DNA from: CAYOHY01 sp964403885
GTDB lineage: Bacteria > Actinomycetota > Coriobacteriia > Anaerosomatales > PHET01
Assembly: GCA_964403885.1 (NCBI GenBank)
Contig: CAYOHY010000004.1
Coordinates: forward strand, 1 to 64,000
Direction: 5' to 3'
DNA: 64,000 nt
The notes below the pieces were generated by a model. It was not told the origin of the DNA and ran no database searches. It saw nothing but the letters and a program-made list of their open reading frames with translations. The position numbers and the translations under genes were made by a program. The stretch's first letter is position 1, and the number at the start of each line of letters is the position of its first letter. Below are positions 26,039 to 34,637 of the stretch, piece by piece.

Positions 26039-28200
26039 CGTGCACCTCCCGACGCCGACTTGATCCTGGCTATCGCGGACTCTGACGCCGCACGGAGCTC
26101 GCGGGCCTTGGCGGCGCCGATGATGGCGCGTTTACCCGCCAGCGACTCGAGCGTGGGGAGCGCCTCTTTCGCGCCCAGCTTGCCCAGCGCCTCGATCGCC
26201 TCGACGCGCGGCCCGGCCTCGCGGTTGCCTCGGCCTTCGCCGCGGGCGACCTGCTCGAGCGCGGGCACCGCGGCATGGACCCCCGCCGTGCCCAGGTAGC
26301 GCGCGGCAAGCTGCACGTTTTGCGGATCGTCGTCAGTCAGCGCCGCGATGAGCATCTGGTGCGAGAAGCGGTCCTGGATCCCGGACAGAGCGCGGATGGT
26401 CTCTCGGCGAACGCGGGGTTCGGGGTGGCGGATGGTGCGCTCCAGATACCCCAGCACCGCCGAGGAGTGCGTCGACCCCAGCACGCTGACCACGTTGCGC
26501 ACCACATACCAGCGCGGGTCGCTCACGTGCGCGCCCAGCTCGCCGATGTACTGCGACGCGATCTCTGAGAGCAGGTCGACGATGGACTTGCGCACCGACA
26601 TGTCGGGCTCGTCGGCGAGCTGCTCGAGAAGCGGCTCGATGGCGAGCGGGCCCAGGGCGTCGAGCAGGCGGCGGGCCGCCTCGTGCTCAGGCGAGTCCGA
26701 GCGGTAGATGCGCAGCGCGTGGGCGACGGTGCGGATGTCGGCCGGCTTGGTGAAGCGGCCGATGGAGCGCTTGAGGCGGTTGCGCTGCTCGGTGCTGAGC
26801 GCGGGGTTCTCGGCGGCAGCCTGCAGGGCGTCGGCGGCGTCTGCCGCGATCTCGAGCTCGCCGCGCTCGATGAGAAGCTCGAGCGAGTCCTCGAGCATCG
26901 CCATCGTGGAGGCGAACTGGTTGTCGCGCGGGTCGAGGGCGACCAGCGACACGAGCGCCATGATGACGTCGCCGTCGGTGACGCCTCGGCGGGCCTCCTC
27001 CTTGAGCAGGGTGAGCCCGGGGTCGTCCTCCTCGGCGATGTCGCGCTGAGGGGTGGGCGCGAGGTCCATGAGCTTGTAGATGGCGTCGACGGGGCGCTCA
27101 GACTGCGCGCTCGTGCTCGCGCGCTCGCGCACGGTGAGCCGGCTGGGCTGGGCGAGCTCGAGCACTTCGTTGACGAGCGGCTCGCCAAATCCTGCTCCGC
27201 GCATCGCCGCGCCCGCTGCCGAGACCACATCGTCGCGGTCTGCGAGCGAGATGAGCGCGAGGTTGCGGATCGCGCGGGCAAGTCCGTCTCGGGAGGTCTC
27301 GCCTTCGTCGAGGTCCTCGACGAGCATCTTGCAGACCTCGTCGATGTCCATCTGGCGCACCACGGCGGCGAGCGCCTCGTTGGTGCGCGCCTCGGGAAGC
27401 ACCTCTTCGACCATGAGCGAGCGCCTGAGCGCGGGGTCGAGCTCCTCGAGCGACTGCCCCAGCGCGGCCAGCAGCTTGTGGCGCTGGTCGCCGCCCACCT
27501 CGTAGGCGATCTCGGCGAGCTCGGCAAAGCGCTCGCCGGTCTCCATGAGGTCGTGCAGGCCGTCGCGACCGGCGTAGGTCTCGCCCAGGTAGCCCGCGAC
27601 CGCCTTGGTGTCTCCCAGGAATCGCGCCACGGTGAGCTGGTCGCGCGGGCGGCCGCCGTACGCGGCGGCGAGGAGCTCGTCGATCTCGCCGCGCGTCATG
27701 GGCGGACGCGTGAGCATCTCGGACTCGGTGCCGGCAAGCGAGCCGGCGTCCACGATCGAGACGTGGGCGTCGGTGACGGTGATGGTGGAGACGCCCTGCT
27801 CCCACAGCCGGCTCTCGAACCCGCCGGCCGCCTCGATCTCCTCGGGCGCGTACTTGAGCACCGAGAGGAACGAGACCAGGTCGCGCGGGGTGGTGCCCAC
27901 GTGGAAGCGGACCTCGGCGAGCTTGCGGTTGTAGAGGTCGGCGGCGAAGGACTCGTAGGCGGCCTGGCCGCCAAAGACGGGGATCTCGTAGTAGTAGAGG
28001 CCGGACTTGGCCACCGTGAAGCTGAGCTCCGAGCGCTCTTGGAGCGCCTCGCGCAGAATCGCCGCGGCGTCTTCTGCGGTGTCGCGCGGGATGTTGCTGG
28101 ATGGCGGATACAGCGAGACCGCCTTGTTGGTCACGACCAGAGCCTTCACAAAGCTCTCGATGATCGCTGGAGCCTGTGGCGTATCGCGCTTGGCGGTCAC
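26035..28200 (-). CDS. HEAT-repeat-like protein with N-terminal LYP domain (pair 1)
   Basis: 721 residues from the GTG at 28200, which has GGGGAGG about seven bases before it; the frame is open further upstream but would enter the divergent maf promoter region. The N-terminal domain (about 10-145) has KAVSLYPPSSNIPR and a GLYYYEIPVFGG strand like its paralogue at 34.6 kb. The rest is alpha-helical, with clear HEAT/armadillo repeats towards the end (RWYVVRNVVSVLG, VRRETIRALSGI, AVPALEQVA, VEAIEALGKLGAKEAL). HEAT arrays bind proteins. Four-base overlap with the HD-GYP gene suggests a complex that controls or recruits the phosphodiesterase. Confidence 0.8.
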   Translation of the reverse strand: MTAKRDTPQAPAIIESFVKALVVTNKAVSLYPPSSNIPRDTAEDAAAILREALQERSELSFTVAKSGLYYYEIPVFGGQAAYESFAADLYNRKLAEVRFHVGTTPRDLVSFLSVLKYAPEEIEAAGGFESRLWEQGVSTITVTDAHVSIVDAGSLAGTESEMLTRPPMTRGEIDELLAAAYGGRPRDQLTVARFLGDTKAVAGYLGETYAGRDGLHDLMETGERFAELAEIAYEVGGDQRHKLLAALGQSLEELDPALRRSLMVEEVLPEARTNEALAAVVRQMDIDEVCKMLVEDLDEGETSRDGLARAIRNLALISLADRDDVVSAAGAAMRGAGFGEPLVNEVLELAQPSRLTVRERASTSAQSERPVDAIYKLMDLAPTPQRDIAEEDDPGLTLLKEEARRGVTDGDVIMALVSLVALDPRDNQFASTMAMLEDSLELLIERGELEIAADAADALQAAAENPALSTEQRNRLKRSIGRFTKPADIRTVAHALRIYRSDSPEHEAARRLLDALGPLAIEPLLEQLADEPDMSVRKSIVDLLSEIASQYIGELGAHVSDPRWYVVRNVVSVLGSTHSSAVLGYLERTIRHPEPRVRRETIRALSGIQDRFSHQMLIAALTDDDPQNVQLAARYLGTAGVHAAVPALEQVARGEGRGNREAGPRVEAIEALGKLGAKEALPTLESLAGKRAIIGAAKARELRAASESAIARIKSASGGAR

Positions 28201-28334
28201 CCGCACCCCTCCCCTGATCCCCCGTGCGGCCGCACGCGCGCCCGCGAGAGCATTATACGGTGAAGTGGCGAGCGTGCGACTGTGCACCGACGGGTCGGCG
28301 AACGGTCGTCGTGCACCTGCAGTACCATTGCCGC

Positions 28335-29015
28335 ATGACCACCTCACACACATCCCGGATCGTGCTCGCCTCGCAGTCGCCGCGCCGTCGACGGCTGCTC
28401 GAGTGGCTGGAGCTGCCCTACGAGGCCGACGCCGTCGACACGCCCGAGGACCTGAGCAGCCCGCTCGCCTCGGACCCGCCCGCGCTGGCCGCCTCACTCG
28501 CCGCCGAGAAGGCCCAGGCCGCGAGGGTTGAAGGGCTCGCCGACGACGCGCTGGTGCTGTGCTTCGACACGGTGGTGGCTCACGACGGCGAAGTGCTCGG
28601 CAAGCCGCGAGACGTGAGCGACGCGTGGCGAATGCTGCGCTCGCTGTCAGGACGCACGCATCAGGTGGTGACGGGCGTGGCGGTGCTGTGCCCGGGAGAT
28701 GAGGAGCCCCGCACCTTCTCGGTGACCACCGACGTGGAGATGTGCTCGCTCACCGACTGCCAGATCGAGGCGTGGATGGCGATGGGGACCTTCATGGGGT
28801 GCGCCGGCGCGTACAACATCGAGGCCCAGGTGGCTCAGGTGACCGAGGACGAGTGCTACCAGAACGTGGCCGGCCTGCCGCTGTGCCACGTGTACGCGGC
28901 GCTGCGCGAGCTGCCGGCCGAATGCGTGCCCGGCGTTCCCGCTCTGCCCATCGCGACGTGCGACGCCGCCCTTGGCCGCACGTGTCGGCTAGGACCCAAG
29001 GTCACCGGGGCGTAG
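28335..29015 (+). CDS. maf: Maf-family nucleotide pyrophosphatase
   Basis: 226 residues from the ATG at 28335. The first strand RIVLASQSPRRRRLLE (8-23) is the Maf signature S-x-S-P-R-R-x-x-L-L, followed by AEKAQAARV, the metal-binding DTVV (about 78-81), GKPRDVSDAWRML, SGRTHQVVTGVAV, and a late GAYNIEAQ instead of the more common G-K-A-G-A-Y-x-I-Q-G. Maf proteins hydrolyse non-canonical or modified NTPs and have been linked to septum formation. The C-terminal 30 residues contain extra cysteines (ECVPG, ATCDAALGRTC). It is divergent from the HEAT-like gene. Confidence 0.88.
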   Translation: MTTSHTSRIVLASQSPRRRRLLEWLELPYEADAVDTPEDLSSPLASDPPALAASLAAEKAQAARVEGLADDALVLCFDTVVAHDGEVLGKPRDVSDAWRMLRSLSGRTHQVVTGVAVLCPGDEEPRTFSVTTDVEMCSLTDCQIEAWMAMGTFMGCAGAYNIEAQVAQVTEDECYQNVAGLPLCHVYAALRELPAECVPGVPALPIATCDAALGRTCRLGPKVTGA

Positions 29016-29018
29016 GGC

Positions 29019-29288
29019 TCAGCGAGCCCGATAGATGTCCGCCCGATGGTCGATGCGCACCACTCGAACGGTGCCGTGCTGGTCGTCGATCGAGTACACC
29101 ACGCGATAGACACCCCGGCGCGCAGACCAGTAACCCTCGAGCTCCATCCCTAGCGGCTTCCCCACGCGATATGGGCTCTCGACGAGCGGGCCCGTCATGA
29201 ACTCGACGACCGCTGCAGCCGCGAACTCCGGCAGGCGCGCCAAGGTGCGCTCCACTGAAGCGGCGACCCGCAGCTGGTACTCCGCCAC
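29019..29288 (-). CDS. RelE-family toxin
   Basis: 89 residues: Y-Q-L-R-V-A-A-S-V-E-R-T-L-A-R-L-P at the start, then VESPYRVGKPL, LEGYWSARRGVYRVVYSIDD and a final strand VRVVRIDHRADIY. This is a complete RelE, with the Arg/Arg/Tyr-rich strand that cuts ribosome-bound mRNA (ARRGVYRVVY, RIDHRADIY). Its start lies three bases after the antitoxin stop codon. It converges on maf, with the two stop codons three bases apart. It differs in sequence from the toxin at 8 kb, so the two pairs need not cross-neutralise. Confidence 0.9.
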   Translation of the reverse strand: MAEYQLRVAASVERTLARLPEFAAAAVVEFMTGPLVESPYRVGKPLGMELEGYWSARRGVYRVVYSIDDQHGTVRVVRIDHRADIYRAR

Positions 29289-29291
29289 GGG

Positions 29292-29567
29292 TCACTCCTT
29301 GCCGAGATACTTGGCCCGCAGCTCCGCCGCCGTGAGGAAGTCGCCCGCCTCGATCTCGTCGTGCGCCGCGTGGATCTGGGCGAGCGCACCCGGGGCGGAG
29401 AGGATGTCGAGCGTCTCCTCGACCGACTCAAGATCACCTGTGCTGAGCAGCACGGCGGCCGGCCGTCCGTGACGCGTGATCACGACGCGCTCGTGCTCGC
29501 TCTCGACGAGATCCACGATCTCGGAGAGGTGCGCTTTGACGTCGGCAAGTGAGCGATACTCGGTCAT
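29292..29567 (-). CDS. Phd/YefM-family antitoxin, probably translated from a leaderless mRNA
   Basis: 91 residues from the ATG at 29567 (MTEYRSLADV); in-frame starts at 29573, 29585 and 29594 also exist. The N-terminal half is a typical Phd/YefM fold: SLADVKAHLSEIVDLV, then ERVVITRHGRPAAVLLS. The C-terminal half is the acidic toxin-binding tail. A near-consensus promoter lies directly upstream and predicts transcription starting at or next to this ATG, so the mRNA may have no 5' leader. This is why I prefer this start. Confidence 0.85.
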   Translation of the reverse strand: MTEYRSLADVKAHLSEIVDLVESEHERVVITRHGRPAAVLLSTGDLESVEETLDILSAPGALAQIHAAHDEIEAGDFLTAAELRAKYLGKE

Positions 29568-29574
29568 GACCATA

Positions 29575-29602
29575 ATTCTAGTCATATCTCCCACGCGGTC
29601 AA
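29575..29602 (-). promoter_or_regulatory. Near-consensus promoter of the second toxin-antitoxin pair
   Basis: On the minus strand TTGACC (29602-29597) and TAGAAT (29580-29575) are separated by 16 bases. The expected start site, about seven bases further, falls at the ATG of the antitoxin (29567). Confidence 0.75.
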
Positions 29603-29603
29603 C

Positions 29604-30398
29604 CTAGCGCCGCTGCGCCACCACGATCACGCTCTCGTCGGCGTCGGTGAGCGCGTGGCCGTCGTGGCCGCCCAGGAACTCGATGCGCCCGAAGCCGGCA
29701 CACGGCAGCTCCGTGGTGAGCGTGTGGGCCGAGATGGCCGTGTGCGCGGAGCGGCGCCCGGCAACGCTCCAGCTGCCGTCCGCTTTGTCGCGCGCGAGCG
29801 TGACGAAGTCGAAGTCGAGGAACTCGTCGCCTTCCGGGTAGTCGATCACGCGCACGAACACCTTGGTGGCGTCAGCGGTCTCGACCACCTTGGGCGCGAT
29901 GGTGCGCGGACGATTCGCGAGCAGGCGGCCGTGGTTGAGCAGGTGCAGCACCAGGACGCCGCCCGGCACAACGACACTCGCGAAGTCCGCGAGCGCCTCC
30001 GTCAGGCCGTCTCGGCCCGCGACGTGCGGCAGTGCGTTGCCGGTGCACGTGAGCGCGTCCGCCGGGCCGATGCCGAGCTTGTGCAGCTCGCCGAAGCCGC
30101 CCTCGACGATGGTGAGCGAGCCCCCGCCCGCCGCGATCTCATCGGCGAACCGCTCGGCGTTGCGCCGCGCCTGGGCGAGCATCGAGTCGTCGGGGTCGAC
30201 CGCGACCACGTCGAGGCCCCAGGTGGCGAACAGGATCGCGTGCCGAGCGCTCCCCGCGCCCACGTCGATGACGCGCTGGACTCCCTCGCGCTCGAACAGC
30301 GCGCGGAAGAACGGGCCTTCGGTGCCCAGCCGCTTCTCCCAGTTCACGAACTCGTCGTAGTCGCTTTGCGGCGCGACCTCGGGTCCACTGGTGCTCAT
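29604..30398 (-). CDS. Class I SAM-dependent methyltransferase
   Basis: 264 residues from the ATG at 30398. The Rossmann SAM-binding core is clear: VQRVIDVGAGSARHAILFA (motif I, about 40-58), VVAVDPDDSML (motif II, acidic residue at the end of strand 2), DALTCTGNALPHVAG (motif IV region) and VVVPGGVLVLHLLNHGRLL. The second half forms a beta-rich substrate domain. The substrate cannot be told from the sequence. It starts four bases after the amidohydrolase stop codon and ends a run of four genes. Confidence 0.85.
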   Translation of the reverse strand: MSTSGPEVAPQSDYDEFVNWEKRLGTEGPFFRALFEREGVQRVIDVGAGSARHAILFATWGLDVVAVDPDDSMLAQARRNAERFADEIAAGGGSLTIVEGGFGELHKLGIGPADALTCTGNALPHVAGRDGLTEALADFASVVVPGGVLVLHLLNHGRLLANRPRTIAPKVVETADATKVFVRVIDYPEGDEFLDFDFVTLARDKADGSWSVAGRRSAHTAISAHTLTTELPCAGFGRIEFLGGHDGHALTDADESVIVVAQRR

Positions 30399-30402
30399 GG
30401 CG

Positions 30403-31347
30403 CTACTCCTTGACCGGCAGGACCGGCTCGTCGAGGCGGAAGATGCGCGCCGCGTTGCCGCGCAAGATGAGGTCGCGGTCGTGATCGGACAGGCCCAGCT
30501 CCTCGAGCACGCGCTGCTGCATGAAGCGGATCCAGTGGCGGTAGGGCGCGGTGGTGTTGGAGTCCGTCCCAAACAAGATGCGCTCGGGGCCAAGCGCGGT
30601 GAGGCAGCGCTCGAAGACCTGCGGCAACGTGGTCTGAGGGACGTAGTAGTCGAGCCAGTTGTTGGTGCCGCTCGTGTCCACCGAGACGTTCTTGCACTGG
30701 TACGCCAGACGCAGCACAGAATCGAGCCACCCCGCGCCAAAGTGCGCGATGACGAAGTTGAGGTCCGGGAAGTCGCGCGCCACCGGCGACAGGTCGAGCG
30801 GGTCCGCGTAGCGCAGGTCGCCGGTGGGATCGACCGTCACGCCGTAGTGGATGATGATCTGCGCTCCCAGCTCGTTCGCGGCCTCGAAGAACGGCCGACA
30901 CGCCGGGTCGCTCAGGTGGTAGCAGCGGTTCACCGGCAGCAGCTTCACGCCGCGATAGCCTGCCGCCATCTCGCGCGCGAGCAGCTCCGGGCCCAGCGGG
31001 TCGCGCGGGTCGATGTAGCACAGCGCGTGCACGTGCCCCTTGGCCGCCACGATGAAGTCGCGTGTCCACTGGCTGTCCGGGAACACCGAGACCACCATCG
31101 CCTTAGCGACATTCGCGGCCTTGAGACGCTCGGCGTACCAGCACGCGGTCTGCTCGACCGACATCTCCGGCAGCACGTCGTTGCGACGGCCGAATCGGCG
31201 GTTCTTGAGCGCTTCTCGGAAGCGTGCGTTGGCCTGCGGGTCACGGTCGAGGTACTCCTCGAGCAACCCCACGGTGAACAGGTGCACGTGCGTGTCGATG
31301 ACGTCGCCGGGCTTTGTGGCCGGTGCCGGTGCGATCTCCCAGCTCAT
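30403..31347 (-). CDS. Amidohydrolase-2 family metal-dependent hydrolase
   Basis: 314 residues of the amidohydrolase-2 TIM-barrel family, which includes decarboxylases and lactonases. Metal ligands and family motifs are visible: IDTHVHLF (17-24, strand 1 His-x-His), YRGVKLLPVN, IIIHYGVTVDPTG (strand 5 His), FVIAHFGAGWLDSV (strand 6 His) and ILFGTDSNTTAP (strand 8 Asp). The substrate is unknown. It stands three bases after the PspC gene and four before the methyltransferase gene. Confidence 0.88.
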   Translation of the reverse strand: MSWEIAPAPATKPGDVIDTHVHLFTVGLLEEYLDRDPQANARFREALKNRRFGRRNDVLPEMSVEQTACWYAERLKAANVAKAMVVSVFPDSQWTRDFIVAAKGHVHALCYIDPRDPLGPELLAREMAAGYRGVKLLPVNRCYHLSDPACRPFFEAANELGAQIIIHYGVTVDPTGDLRYADPLDLSPVARDFPDLNFVIAHFGAGWLDSVLRLAYQCKNVSVDTSGTNNWLDYYVPQTTLPQVFERCLTALGPERILFGTDSNTTAPYRHWIRFMQQRVLEELGLSDHDRDLILRGNAARIFRLDEPVLPVKE

Positions 31348-31350
31348 GGG

Positions 31351-31926
31351 CTAACCCGCCGGCGGGGCGGGCGGCGTGGGAGCCGAGTCCGCCGAAGGGG
31401 CCTGCGTCTCGCTCACCGATACCGGCGCCGTGGGCACCGGCGGGGGCGGCGGGGGCGTCTGCACTGTCTCCGTGCCGCTGCTCGACGGCCACGCGGGCTG
31501 CTGCGGCTGGCCCGCGGGTTCCTCGGGGACCACGATCATGCCGATGATGTAGATGAGCAGCGCCGGGAATCCGTTGACGAGGATCGCCATGGCCACGAAC
31601 GCGATGCGCAGCCAGGTGGGATCCACGTTGAGGTAGGCGCCCAGCCCGCCCAACACACCGCCAACCATACGGTCGCCGCGCGAACGATAGAGCCGCTTGC
31701 CCTGCACGTTCACGCCGCCAAACGCTCCCCTGCGTCCCGCCACGAGCAGCAGAACGCCCAGCACGATGAGCGCGAGCGGCCACGCGATGCCCCTGAGCCA
31801 GCTCAGGCTCGACCACAGCGCGTCCCACCACGGCAGGCGGCCCAGCAGCAGCCACACGCCCACTGCGATCAGCGCCACCGCGCCGATGACACTCCAGTCG
31901 TTACGACGATCGTTGCCGGACATCAC
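31351..31926 (-). CDS. PspC-domain membrane protein
   Basis: 191 residues. Two membrane segments in the first 65 residues are followed by a PspC domain (about 78-140): LYRSRGDRMVGGVLGGLGAYLNVDPTWLRIAFV, here seen by its key residues G-G-V-x-G-G-L-x-x-Y and D-P-T-x-x-R, plus a third membrane stretch. The tail is Pro/Ser/Thr-rich. PspC proteins sense envelope stress and in Gram-positives work with LiaF/toastrack proteins. The upstream gene, six bases away, is just such a protein. Confidence 0.88.
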   Translation of the reverse strand: MMSGNDRRNDWSVIGAVALIAVGVWLLLGRLPWWDALWSSLSWLRGIAWPLALIVLGVLLLVAGRRGAFGGVNVQGKRLYRSRGDRMVGGVLGGLGAYLNVDPTWLRIAFVAMAILVNGFPALLIYIIGMIVVPEEPAGQPQQPAWPSSSGTETVQTPPPPPPVPTAPVSVSETQAPSADSAPTPPAPPAG

Positions 31927-31932
31927 GGCCTC

Positions 31933-33141
31933 CTAGTACGTATCGAGAATGAACGAGCCGACACCCGACTTCACACTGATCACCCAGACAGGGCGCCCCG
32001 CCGAGCGTGCCGCTTCATAGCCCTCGGTCTCCCAGCGTCCGCCGCCCTTCGAGACGAAGTCGCTCGAGATCTGATGCCCCGTGAGCCCGCTGTCGGACTC
32101 CACGCGTACCTCGGCATCCGCGGGAACGAACACCCGCACCGACGACACACCCGACTGGAACGACGCGCGGGCCTCGTCGACACCTGTGGGGACCTCGCCC
32201 AGCCGCACGGTGTTATCGGAGACTCCGGTCTTGAGGGTGAGCCGACTCACCGGAACACCCGACAGGTCCGCGTCCAGGCGCGAGACGCCCGAGTCGATGT
32301 TGACGTCCCACTCGACGTCGCTGCCAAGCTCCGTGTCGACGCGCGCACTGGGCGAGCCCGGGTAGAGCATGAAGCTGTCCTGCTCGGTGAGGTTGAACCG
32401 CACGTCGGCGCTCGAGCCGCTGCGGTCCACCGAGAACGTGGGGTCGCCAAAGGGCGTGATGCCGTCGATACGCACGAGCCCCGTGCCGTCATCGAGGGTG
32501 AGCTCCCCCACTCCCGACTTCATGGTGAGCGTCGCTTCGTCGGTGCTGCCTTCCGGCTCGCTGAAGGTGAACTCCTGCCCACTGGGCGTGCCCATGACGG
32601 GCTGGATGGTCATGCCGGTGTAGGAGGTGACCGCCGCGTACGCGAACGCCGCGAGCACGGCGATGGTGCCCAACACGCGCACCCACTCCTGGCCGGTCGC
32701 CTTGCCCAAGATCCCCAGCCCCGCCGAGATGAGCAGCACGGGCCACAGCATGAGGATCTGCCACCACACGCCCCACGACAGGTAGCCCGTGGTGTTGCCC
32801 AACAAGATCACGCCGATGGTGACGGTCACGAGGCCGTCGAAGAAGCGGTTGATGCTCCACCCGTCCTTGCCCGGCGAGAAGCACTGCACCAGGCCGGGCA
32901 CGATGACGAAGAACGGCCACAGCTCCCACACGGCCACGCCCGGGATGGCGCGGGCCACCAACATCGCCACACCGATGAGGATCAGGATGATGCCCGCGGT
33001 CACGCCGCCGTTGCGCTGGTGCGGTGGCTCGGGCGGCTGAGGAGCGCTGGGCGGCGAGCTGGGCGGCGTGGGACCGCCAGGCGGAGGCGTGGCGGTCGCG
33101 GTGGCGCTGTCAGAACCGACGTATCCGGTTTGGTCGTCCAT
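31933..33141 (-). CDS. LiaF/toastrack-type envelope-stress membrane protein
   Basis: 402 residues. A Pro-rich cytoplasmic tail (about 1-45) is followed by four membrane segments (about 46-66, 70-88, 103-122, 125-175) of the LiaI/LiaF type, then a beta-repeat domain (about 210-402) with recurring D/S-G-V-x-x-L or K-S-G-V-G-x-x units (TMKSGVGELTLDDGTG, SGVSRLDADLSGV, TLKTGVSDNTVRLGEV, VKSGVGSFIL). This is the toastrack adhesin-like fold found in LiaF. It starts the four-gene run and should act with the PspC protein in envelope-stress sensing. Confidence 0.82.
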   Translation of the reverse strand: MDDQTGYVGSDSATATATPPPGGPTPPSSPPSAPQPPEPPHQRNGGVTAGIILILIGVAMLVARAIPGVAVWELWPFFVIVPGLVQCFSPGKDGWSINRFFDGLVTVTIGVILLGNTTGYLSWGVWWQILMLWPVLLISAGLGILGKATGQEWVRVLGTIAVLAAFAYAAVTSYTGMTIQPVMGTPSGQEFTFSEPEGSTDEATLTMKSGVGELTLDDGTGLVRIDGITPFGDPTFSVDRSGSSADVRFNLTEQDSFMLYPGSPSARVDTELGSDVEWDVNIDSGVSRLDADLSGVPVSRLTLKTGVSDNTVRLGEVPTGVDEARASFQSGVSSVRVFVPADAEVRVESDSGLTGHQISSDFVSKGGGRWETEGYEAARSAGRPVWVISVKSGVGSFILDTY

Positions 33142-33193
33142 GAGAACCTCCGTCGTCAGGGCTCCCGCGCCTTCACTCCGGTGCGGCCGGTAC

Positions 33194-34531
33194 CTACGCT
33201 CCGGGCTTCGCGTCCGAGTCGGCCTCGGGTTGCTCGGCGTTCTTGGCCAGCGTCGTCACGCGCAGTCGAGCGATGCGCCGGCGACGCATCGCCTGCACCC
33301 TGAACTCGTACCCGTCCACGACGTGCCTCTCTCCCAGCGCCGGGATCCGGCCCAGCTCCGAGAGCACCCAGCCGGCCACGGTGTCGTACTCGTCGGACTC
33401 CTCGACCGGCAACCCCAGGTCCTGGGCGTCTTCGATGGGCAGACGCCCGTCGAGCACCCACTCGCCCTCGCGGATGCGGGTGATGTAGCGGTGGTCGCGG
33501 TCGAACTCGTCGGCGATCTCGCCCACGACCTCTTCGACGATGTCCTCGAGGGTCACGAGGCCGGCGGTGCCGCCGTACTCGTCGACCACGATCGCGACCT
33601 GGTTGCGGTGGGTCTGCATCTCCGAGAGAAGCGGCAGGATGCCCTTGGTCTCGGGCACGAAGACCGGCTCGCGCAGGTGATCGGTGATGGGATCGGCCCC
33701 ATCGCCCTCGGCGAGCGGTCCCACGAGGTCTTTGAGGAGCGCGACCCCCACGATGCGGTCGTGATCCTCGTGGAACACCGGCACGCGGGAGTAGCCGGTT
33801 CCGCGCAAGACCTCAGTGGCCTCACGGACGGTCACGGTGTCTTCCACGAGCACCATGTCCACACGCGGCACCATGATCTCGCGCGCGACAGTGTCGCCCA
33901 GCTCGAAGATCTCGTGGATCATGCGCTTCTCTTCGTCGAGCAGGCTGCCCTGCTCGGTCACGAGGAGCTTGATCTCCTCTTCCGAGACGCCCGGGCGTCC
34001 GCCGTCGGTCTTCATGCCGAAGAGGCGACCCACCACCGACGTCGACACGGTCAGGAACCACACCACGGGAGCGGTGAACTGGGCGAGTACGGAGACCGGC
34101 CCGGCCACGGCGACCGCGACCTTCTCGGCACGCTGAAGGCCCAGACGCTTGGGGACGAGCTCGCCAAAGATGAGGGTGACGTAGCTGATGACCAGCGTGA
34201 CCAGGAAGACCGACAGGCCGGCGGCCACGCCGGATAGCCACGTCACGCCAAAGCCGCGCAGCCACTGCTCGATGGGCTTGGCGAGCGAGACGGCGGCGGC
34301 CGCTGAGGCGAGCATGCCCACCACGGTGATGCCCACCTGGATGGTCGCGAGCAGACGAGTGGGGTCGTCGGTGAGCATGATGGCCGTACGCGCGCCGCGC
34401 GATCCCTCCTCGGCCCGCTTCTTGAGGGCGGCCCGGCGAGCGCTGATGAGCGCGATCTCGGCCGCGGCGAAGTAGCCGTTCACGGCGACGAGCACGATGA
34501 TGAGCACGATTTCAAAGGCTATGTTGTTCAT
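33194..34531 (-). CDS. CNNM/CorC-type hemolysin-family protein (CBS pair, CorC_HlyC)
   Basis: 445 residues: a CNNM membrane domain (DUF21, about 1-185, with NGYFAAAEIALISARRAAL and FGELVPKRLGLQ), a CBS pair (about 205-330, IMVPRVDMVLVEDTVTVREA and PIVG/QVAIVVDEYGGTAGLVTLEDI shown by key residues) and a CorC_HlyC domain (about 345-430). The family exports Mg2+ or Co2+ or regulates its export. Together with the M-box operon this gives the window both Mg2+ import and export functions. It is divergent from the HEAT-like gene at 34.6 kb. Confidence 0.92.
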   Translation of the reverse strand: MNNIAFEIVLIIVLVAVNGYFAAAEIALISARRAALKKRAEEGSRGARTAIMLTDDPTRLLATIQVGITVVGMLASAAAAVSLAKPIEQWLRGFGVTWLSGVAAGLSVFLVTLVISYVTLIFGELVPKRLGLQRAEKVAVAVAGPVSVLAQFTAPVVWFLTVSTSVVGRLFGMKTDGGRPGVSEEEIKLLVTEQGSLLDEEKRMIHEIFELGDTVAREIMVPRVDMVLVEDTVTVREATEVLRGTGYSRVPVFHEDHDRIVGVALLKDLVGPLAEGDGADPITDHLREPVFVPETKGILPLLSEMQTHRNQVAIVVDEYGGTAGLVTLEDIVEEVVGEIADEFDRDHRYITRIREGEWVLDGRLPIEDAQDLGLPVEESDEYDTVAGWVLSELGRIPALGERHVVDGYEFRVQAMRRRRIARLRVTTLAKNAEQPEADSDAKPGA

Positions 34532-34637
34532 GTGGTGTAGGTTACCAGTACACGCGCGGGGTCAAACCGCATGCTGCCGCGCGTTAAGAGGGGTAAACAG
34601 CGGCGCGAAGTTGCCCGATACTAGGTAGACGGGCTCG

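Noticed and set aside
30391..33303. 970-codon plus-strand open frame opposite the methyltransferase, amidohydrolase, PspC and LiaF-like genes
   Set aside because: Arg/His-rich shadow spanning four recognisable genes on the other strand.
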